Assembly (NCBI GenBank): GCA_934700335.1
Contig: CAKUXM010000020.1
Span: forward strand, 1 to 25,866
Source of the DNA: an uncultured Candidatus Melainabacteria bacterium
GTDB lineage: Bacteria > Cyanobacteriota > Vampirovibrionia > Gastranaerophilales > Gastranaerophilaceae
DNA length: 25,866 nt
Direction: 5' to 3'
Positions within the stretch are counted from its first letter, which is position 1, and the number at the start of each line of letters is the position of its first letter. The notes beneath the pieces are model-generated. The model saw only the letters and a program-made list of their open reading frames with translations, did not search any database and had not been told where the DNA came from. Shown in pieces: positions 21,443 through 25,866 of the stretch. The position numbers were made by a program, and so were the translations under genes.

Positions 21443-23428
21443 ATGATTGAAGAACGTTTGAAATTTTTAAGGGACGAAATTAATAAAGCTAATTATCTTT
21501 ACTACGTTGAAGATAATCCAACTTTATCCGACTTTGAGTATGACGAACTTTTTAGAGAATTAAAAAAACTTGAAGCCGAATACCCATTATTCATAACTCC
21601 AGACAGCCCAACACAAAGAGTCGGTTCAATCAGTACAAAATTTGAACCATATAAACACAAATACCGTTTATACAGTCTTGACAACTCAAACAATTACGAT
21701 GATTTGAGAAAATGGTACGAAAGAGTTGAAAAAGAATGCGGGAAACAAGATTTAGTATGCGAACTTAAAATTGACGGTCTTGCAATAGCTCTTGCATACG
21801 AAAAAGGCTATTTTGTGCGTGGTGTAACTCGTGGTGATGGTGTTACCGGCGAAAATATTACACAAAATCTTAAAACAATTAAAGCGGTACCTTTAAAATT
21901 ATTCAATAATGTTGATTTAGAAGTGCGTGGCGAAATTTACATGCCAAAAACTTCTTTTGAAAAATTAAACGAAGAAAATCTTCAAAATGGTGAAAAGATT
22001 TTTGCAAATCCTCGTAATGCAGCAAGTGGTTCACTTCGCCAACTAGATTCTACAATCACTGCTAAACGTGATTTATCAATGTTTACATACACAGGTATTC
22101 TTGAAAATGTAGATGTTGAATTAAAAACACATTTTGAAACAATGCAATATTTAAGGGAGATTGGATTTAAGGTTAATCCGAACATAAGGCTTGTTAAAAA
22201 TATAGACGAAGCTATTGAATACTGCAAAGAATGGGAATTCAAGCGTTTTGACCTTGATTACGCAACAGACGGTGTTGTAATTAAAGTAAATAGTTTTGCA
22301 TGCCAAAACGAAATGGGTTTCACTGCTCGTGCGCCAAAATGGGCAACAGCTTTCAAATTTCCGCCAGAAGAAGTTAATACTAAACTTTTAGCAATTGAAA
22401 CTTCAAATGTCGGTAAAACTGGTGCAATTACTCCGGTTGCCGTTTTAGAACCTGTTCTTTTAGCTGGTAGTACCGTTTCAAGAGCAAGTTTGCATAACTT
22501 TGACGAAATCAAAAGACTTGACGTAAGGGTTGGTGATACTGTTTTAATAAAAAAAGCAGCAGAAATTATTCCAAAAATAATCAAGCATGTTGATACACCT
22601 GAACACGACTCACTTCCTATCTATGAAGCACCTACAAAGTGTCCTTCTTGTGGTAGTGAACTTGTCGTACCAGAAGGTGAAGTTAACTTGTACTGTCAAA
22701 ATGTTTATCATTGCCCAGCACAAGCTAAATCACGCCTCGAATATTGGGTTTCTAAAGAGGCTATGGATATTGATTTTATTGGACCAAACGTTATTGAACA
22801 ACTTTATGAAAAAGGCATGGTAAAAACGCCAGATGATTTTTACAGACTTCAACAACAAGATTTCATGTTCCTGGATTTAGTAAAAGAAAAATCTGCTTTC
22901 AACATGTACAACTCAATCCAAAACAGCAAAAATAGACCATTAAAGAGATTTATAACAGCGCTTTCAATCCGTCATGTAGGAAAGGAAACAGCTGATTTAT
23001 TGAGTAATCATTTTGGTTCATTAGAAAAGCTAAAAAACGCAACGGTAGAGGAATTATCAGAAATTCAAGGCATTGGAGATATAGTTGCAAAGAGTATTTA
23101 TAATTATTTCCATACTCCAAATAACTTAAAATTAATAGAAAATCTAAACTGTTTAGGGGTTATTCCAGACGAAGGTCCTATGATACAATCAACAGTGTTG
23201 AATTCAAAGACTTTTGTCCTAACAGGAACGCTTTCAACAATGACTAGAGATGAGGCGAGTGAAAAGATTAAACAACTAGGCGGTAAAACCTCATCAAGTG
23301 TGAGCAAAAAAACATCTTACGTGGTCGCTGGTGAAAATGCTGGTTCTAAACTAACAAAAGCCGAATCGCTGAATATACCTATTTTGAGCGAAGATGAATT
23401 CATAAAATTACTAGATAAGAAGGACTGA
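21443..23428 (+). CDS. ligA: NAD-dependent DNA ligase
   Basis: LigA seals nicks in replication and repair using NAD. Domains in order: N-terminal Ia (1-65, with YYVEDNPTLSDFEYD); adenylation domain with the AMP-lysine K109 in CELKIDGLAIA and RGDGVTGENIT; OB fold (about 315-395); zinc finger C400, C403, C418, C424 with CPAQ; helix-hairpin-helix (about 430-580, IRHVGKETADLL, IQGIGDIVAKSI); and BRCT (about 588-661, FVLTGTLSTMTRDEA, LGGKTSSSVSKKT). Length 661 aa is normal and all key residues are present. The start has no Shine-Dalgarno and may be leaderless. Two small genes follow at 4 and 20 bases, making a likely operon. Confidence 0.97.
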   Translation: MIEERLKFLRDEINKANYLYYVEDNPTLSDFEYDELFRELKKLEAEYPLFITPDSPTQRVGSISTKFEPYKHKYRLYSLDNSNNYDDLRKWYERVEKECGKQDLVCELKIDGLAIALAYEKGYFVRGVTRGDGVTGENITQNLKTIKAVPLKLFNNVDLEVRGEIYMPKTSFEKLNEENLQNGEKIFANPRNAASGSLRQLDSTITAKRDLSMFTYTGILENVDVELKTHFETMQYLREIGFKVNPNIRLVKNIDEAIEYCKEWEFKRFDLDYATDGVVIKVNSFACQNEMGFTARAPKWATAFKFPPEEVNTKLLAIETSNVGKTGAITPVAVLEPVLLAGSTVSRASLHNFDEIKRLDVRVGDTVLIKKAAEIIPKIIKHVDTPEHDSLPIYEAPTKCPSCGSELVVPEGEVNLYCQNVYHCPAQAKSRLEYWVSKEAMDIDFIGPNVIEQLYEKGMVKTPDDFYRLQQQDFMFLDLVKEKSAFNMYNSIQNSKNRPLKRFITALSIRHVGKETADLLSNHFGSLEKLKNATVEELSEIQGIGDIVAKSIYNYFHTPNNLKLIENLNCLGVIPDEGPMIQSTVLNSKTFVLTGTLSTMTRDEASEKIKQLGGKTSSSVSKKTSYVVAGENAGSKLTKAESLNIPILSEDEFIKLLDKKD

Positions 23429-23432
23429 TTTT

Positions 23433-23705
23433 ATGAATAAAAATATAAGAATTATAGATGTAAATGGTATCATGGGTTTATTACTATTTATGTTTATTTT
23501 GATGTGTTTAGGTGTTGGATTTATCGTATTTCCAGGATTTTTATTCATGGCGATTTGGAATTTTGTATCTAATACATTGTTTGCTATTCCAGAAATCAAC
23601 TTCTTGCAAGGTGAACTTCTTTGGGCTATTATCTTTATAAGTTTTTGCCTGTTAACTAATAACAAGATTATGGTTAAAATGGTAAATCGTAAGATTAAAA
23701 AATAG
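23433..23705 (+). CDS. Small membrane protein of unknown function (90 aa)
   Basis: I do not recognise this protein. It has one long or two short hydrophobic segments at about residues 12-47 (LLLFMFILMCLGVGFIVF then PGFLFMAIWNFV) and another at about 60-76 (ELLWAIIFISFCLLT), with a basic C-terminal tail (KIMVKMVNRKIKK) that should stay in the cytoplasm. It begins 4 bases after the ligA stop, with a GAAGGA Shine-Dalgarno inside the end of ligA, so it is co-transcribed with it. The antisense reading frame here is a shadow. Confidence 0.65.
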   Translation: MNKNIRIIDVNGIMGLLLFMFILMCLGVGFIVFPGFLFMAIWNFVSNTLFAIPEINFLQGELLWAIIFISFCLLTNNKIMVKMVNRKIKK

Positions 23706-23725
23706 TCAAATAAAGGAGATTTACT

Positions 23726-24442
23726 ATGAATAAGAATTTTTTGACAGCATTAATCATGTTGGGCATGACTTTTTGCTGTTCTGGTTTGTATGCCGTTGCC
23801 GAAAACGGCTACATTGACGTTTATTTATCTAAAACTAGAGAAGTTGCACCTAATAAAGCAGAGATTGTTATTGGTGTAGAAACTTCTAACAAATCCGCAA
23901 AGATTGCAGCTGACGAAAATAAAAAGATTTCTAATAATATTCAATCAAAAATTAAAACAATAATCAAAGAAGAAAATGGTGATTATATCAAGACTTCAAA
24001 TTATAGTATGTCTCCAAGAAATATTTACAAAGATGGAAAAACAATCTTTGATAAATATATCGCAGTAAATACGATAACTGTTTATACAAAAGATTTAGAA
24101 GCAGTTTCAAAAATTGTTGATACTGCAATTGCAAACGGTGCAACAAATATCAATGATTTGAACTTCTCAATTTCAGACTATGACGAAGTTTGTACAGAAA
24201 TGATGGCAGACTTAGCAGGTAAAGCTAAAGCTAGAGCAGAAAAATTGATTGCTCCAACTGGTTCAAAAATTAAAGGTGTAAAATCAATAGACACAAACTG
24301 TTCAGCACAAGGTAATTATCCAAGAGTAATGTATTCTATGAATAAGATGGAATCAGCCGGTGCAATGGCAGATAGCACTCCTATTCAAAAAGGAAAAGTT
24401 AAATTGAACGCATCAGTAAATGCCTCATTCTTTATTAAATAA
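23726..24442 (+). CDS. Secreted SIMPL-domain (DUF541) protein
   Basis: A 238-aa exported protein. Residues 1-25 form a signal peptide (hydrophobic core LTALIMLGMTFCCSGLY, likely cut after AVA). The mature part fits the SIMPL/DUF541 family: IDVYLSKTREVAPNKAEIVIGVET, repeated helical and strand segments with NKSAKIAADENKKISNNI, NTITVYTKDLEAVSKIVDTAIANGA, INDLNFSISDYD, and AKARAEKLIAPTGSKIKGVKSI. Related proteins (E. coli YggE, mammalian SIMPL, Brucella BP26) are periplasmic or oligomeric and of unclear biochemistry. An AAAGGAG Shine-Dalgarno precedes the ATG. It is last in the ligA operon, 20 bases after the small membrane protein. Confidence 0.85.
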   Translation: MNKNFLTALIMLGMTFCCSGLYAVAENGYIDVYLSKTREVAPNKAEIVIGVETSNKSAKIAADENKKISNNIQSKIKTIIKEENGDYIKTSNYSMSPRNIYKDGKTIFDKYIAVNTITVYTKDLEAVSKIVDTAIANGATNINDLNFSISDYDEVCTEMMADLAGKAKARAEKLIAPTGSKIKGVKSIDTNCSAQGNYPRVMYSMNKMESAGAMADSTPIQKGKVKLNASVNASFFIK

Positions 24443-24464
24443 AAATTGTATGTTAATACAAAGT

Positions 24465-24504
24465 AAACAGAGAGGCGAAGCCTAAAGGCTTCGCCTCTCT
24501 GTTT
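24465..24504. terminator. Long hairpin with AGAGGCGAAGCC core
   Basis: A near-perfect 20-bp stem lies 22 bases after the SIMPL gene. Its core (24471-24482) is the same 12-mer as in the terminator at 5923-5934. Only three T follow on the plus strand, so it may act together with the next hairpin. Confidence 0.75.
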
Positions 24505-24507
24505 GAT

Positions 24508-24540
24508 AATTGGATTGTTTCGCTTTCGCTCGCAATGACA
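24508..24540. repeat. Dispersed GCGAGCGAAAGCG-type intergenic repeat
   Basis: On the minus strand this reads TGTCATTGCGAGCGAAAG followed by CGAAACAATCC, with ATTG...CAAT ends. It resembles a family of short intergenic repeats (TCATTGCGAGC...GCAATCC) that I know from many unrelated bacterial genomes. It has more G/C than the flanking sequence and lies between two terminators. Confidence 0.6.
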
Positions 24541-24542
24541 AT

Positions 24543-24575
24543 AAAAAGACCTACTTTAAAAAATAGGTCTTTTTT
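24543..24575. terminator. Bidirectional terminator between convergent genes
   Basis: AAAAAGACCTA (24543-24553) pairs with TAGGTCTTTTT (24564-24574), loop about 10 bases, with T runs on both strands. It can end both the ligA operon and the minus-strand EAPxY-repeat gene. Confidence 0.88.
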
Positions 24576-24597
24576 AATATTTATTTTTAACTTTAAA

Positions 24598-25278
24598 TTA
24601 TTGGTGTTGAATAAATAAGCTTACCAAATCATTTAAGTTATTGTATTGTTTTTTATAGCTTGAAGCTTGTTCTTCTAAAGTAGCAATTTGTCTTTTGTAT
24701 TCTTGAATTGTTGCTTGACATTCTTTAGCAGAATTGTTCAATTTTTCTTGAACAGCTTGTGCATCTTGTAAAACACTCTTCATTGAAATACCTAAAGCTT
24801 CCATTGTTTGTTTAATAATTTGTGCACCAGTTTGTCTAGTAACACCTGATGGAAGTTGTGAAATCAATTTTTTCAAAACTGCTACATTTGAAGGAATTTC
24901 AAATTGATATAATTCATCAGCTAATTTTTCAACAACCGCGTGTGGTGAAACTTCTTCGTGAGATTCAAACACAGGTGCTTCATGAACAGGAGCTTCGTAA
25001 ACAGGAGCTTCATAAGCTGGTGCTTCGTAAGCTGGAGTTGCAGGAGTTTCTTCTGCAGAATCTTCTGTTAAATCATTTAACATTGAAAAATCTTCTTCAC
25101 CCATAACAGGAGTTGTTTCTTCTTCAGCTGTTGCATTTAATTCATCTACAGCATCTAATGTTGATGTGTCTTCTTCCTCAGTTGCAGTGAAATCAAATTC
25201 ATCAGCTTCTTCTTGTGGTTGGCTTTGTAATGCTTCTATGATATTTTTGTTCATATCTTCGTTAAAATTTTCAGTCAT
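24598..25278 (-). CDS. Acidic protein with EAPxY repeats and a C-terminal coiled coil (226 aa)
   Basis: I do not recognise this protein. Residues 1-105 are very acidic and low-complexity (Glu, Asp, Thr), ending in tandem pentapeptides of the type (A/V)-x-E-A-P: AYEAP, AYEAP, VYEAP, VHEAP (about 85-105). A folded helical part follows (VEKLADELYQFEIPSNVAVLK and on), then a coiled coil (about 180-222: KLNNSAKECQATIQEYKRQI) and the tail FIQHQ. There is no membrane segment. An in-frame start at 25365 is rejected: GGAG lies before the ATG at 25278 and a promoter lies between the two. The layout suggests a scaffold-like cytoplasmic protein; function unknown. Confidence 0.75.
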   Translation of the reverse strand: MTENFNEDMNKNIIEALQSQPQEEADEFDFTATEEEDTSTLDAVDELNATAEEETTPVMGEEDFSMLNDLTEDSAEETPATPAYEAPAYEAPVYEAPVHEAPVFESHEEVSPHAVVEKLADELYQFEIPSNVAVLKKLISQLPSGVTRQTGAQIIKQTMEALGISMKSVLQDAQAVQEKLNNSAKECQATIQEYKRQIATLEEQASSYKKQYNNLNDLVSLFIQHQ

Positions 25279-25311
25279 TTCTACTCCAGATTTATTGTCA
25301 TTATTAAGTTT

Positions 25312-25339
25312 ATTATAAATTAAAAATAAAAAATTACAA
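25312..25339 (-). promoter_or_regulatory. Promoter of the EAPxY-repeat protein
   Basis: Read on the minus strand, TTGTAA (plus 25334-25339) and TATAAT (plus 25312-25317) are 16 bases apart. Transcription would start near 25305, giving a leader of about 27 bases with the GGAG Shine-Dalgarno. This supports the ATG at 25278 as the start. Confidence 0.6.
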
Positions 25340-25422
25340 TATTTTATTTTACTACATTTTAACATGAATAAAAAAAAATTAGAACTATTAATGATATAAA
25401 TAGTATATTTAAGGTAGACAAA

Positions 25423-25454
25423 AAAAGACCTCCTAAAAAATCAAGAGGTCTTTT
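25423..25454 (-). terminator. tuf terminator
   Basis: AAAAGACCTC (25423-25432) pairs with GAGGTCTTTT (25445-25454), loop 12 bases. On the minus strand the hairpin runs into seven or more T, about 30 bases after the EF-Tu stop codon. Confidence 0.88.
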
Positions 25455-25485
25455 AAAATTATACCGAATGGTATGATGTAATAGA

Positions 25486-25866
25486 CTAAGCAATAATTTT
25501 GTCTACAACACCAGCACCAACTGTACGTCCGCCTTCACGAATAGCGAATCTCATACCTTCTTCAATAGCAACTGGAGCGATTAATTCAACTTCCATTACT
25601 ACGTTATCACCAGGCATTACCATTTCGCCATCGAATTTGATTGAACCAGTTACGTCAGTAGTTCTGAAATAGAATTGTGGTCTGTAACCAGGGAAGAATG
25701 GAGTATGACGTCCGCCTTCTTCTTTTTTCAATACGTAAACGTTAGCTGTGAATTTTGTGTGTGGGTGTATTGAACCAACTTTAGCCAATACTTGACCACG
25801 TTGAATATCAGTTTTATCAACACCTCTTAATAAAGCACCGATGTTATCACCAGCTTGACCTTGATC
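25486..25866 (-). CDS. tuf: Elongation factor Tu, C-terminal part (cut by window edge)
   Basis: EF-Tu brings aminoacyl-tRNA to the ribosome. The visible 126 residues are the end of domain 2 and all of domain 3. The frame is open to the window edge, beginning DQGQAGDNIGALLRGVDK and continuing TDIQRGQVLAKVGSI, TKFTANVYVLKKEEGGRHTP, FFPGYRPQFYFRTTDVTG, MVMPGDNVVMEVELI and the end EGGRTVGAGVVDKIIA. A possible start at 25788 is only a TTG (Leu) codon within the gene and not a real start. Conserved GRHTPF and GGRTVGAG segments make the identity certain. No ribosomal protein gene follows; a terminator does. Confidence 0.97.
   Translation of the reverse strand, partial: DQGQAGDNIGALLRGVDKTDIQRGQVLAKVGSIHPHTKFTANVYVLKKEEGGRHTPFFPGYRPQFYFRTTDVTGSIKFDGEMVMPGDNVVMEVELIAPVAIEEGMRFAIREGGRTVGAGVVDKIIA

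Noticed and set aside
22258..22584. 108-aa open frame on the minus strand inside ligA
   Set aside because: It lies fully over the conserved adenylation and OB domains of ligA and has no Shine-Dalgarno; it is a shadow.
24980..25035. CRISPR-like repeats
   Set aside because: The 15-base units are in-frame codons for EAPxY pentapeptides, without spacers.
25279..25365. N-terminal extension of the EAPxY-repeat protein
   Set aside because: A promoter (25312-25339) and a GGAG site lie between this start and the ATG at 25278, and the added residues look like translated non-coding sequence.
25486..25788. A complete 100-aa gene
   Set aside because: The supposed start is a TTG codon inside EF-Tu; the same frame continues with EF-Tu sequence to the window edge.

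Overview
The window looks like a chromosome segment of a low-GC, fermentative bacterium on the non-photosynthetic cyanobacterial side branch (Melainabacteria/Vampirovibrionia, perhaps the gut order Gastranaerophilales). That placement is an inference. It rests on the gene order efp-accB-accC (efp and accB are also neighbours in cyanobacteria such as Synechocystis), a membrane-anchored serine hydrolase with the active-site pattern of cyanobacterial PBP-A, a CheA fused to a C-terminal receiver as in cyanobacterial chemosensory kinases, a tRNA-like 3' end without encoded CCA, a large one-chain pyruvate:ferredoxin oxidoreductase (NifJ), and heptamer repeats between genes. I see no phage, transposase or CRISPR array. 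Genes are packed tightly and no stretch over 300 bases lacks a gene.

Layout. 1-90: the 3' end of a tRNA-like gene and its terminator. 210-1386: two small unknown proteins around a family-4 uracil-DNA glycosylase. 1438-3038 (minus): an M16 zinc peptidase and a small unknown protein. 3121-5877 (plus): nanE, a ROK sugar kinase, a small unknown protein and a UbiA-family prenyltransferase in one tightly coupled operon. A 22-bp perfect palindrome lies between the peptidase and nanE promoters. 5964-8345 (minus): efp-accB-accC, joining translation elongation with the first step of fatty-acid synthesis. 8434-15193: a divergent chemosensory locus. A hybrid CheA and a methyl-accepting protein without a sensor domain are on the minus strand; a receiver-GAF-GGDEF diguanylate cyclase and a tandem CheW protein are on the plus strand. 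15301-16524: the PBP-A-like serine hydrolase. 16646-17593: an ArsP_2-like heavy-metal permease. 17746-21279: nifJ. 21443-24442: ligA, a small membrane protein and a secreted SIMPL-domain protein. 24598-25278 (minus): an acidic protein with EAPxY repeats. 25486-25866 (minus): the C-terminal part of EF-Tu, cut by the window edge.

The most interesting region is the chemosensory locus. CheA, MCP and CheW modules sit beside a diguanylate cyclase, with no flagellar gene, CheR, CheB or free CheY in view. The cyclase receiver has Ala where the phosphorylated Asp should be, so a simple Wsp-like phosphorelay to the cyclase does not fit. The second notable signal is in the regulatory DNA. The permease and ligA, which are unrelated, have almost the same 34-base upstream block (30 of 34 identical, same geometry) made of degenerate heptamers running into a TGCTANAAT -10 element. 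Several genes (udg, nanE, the permease, ligA) have a -10-like box only 6-9 bases before the start codon and no Shine-Dalgarno, which suggests leaderless mRNAs beside neighbours with strong SD sequences.
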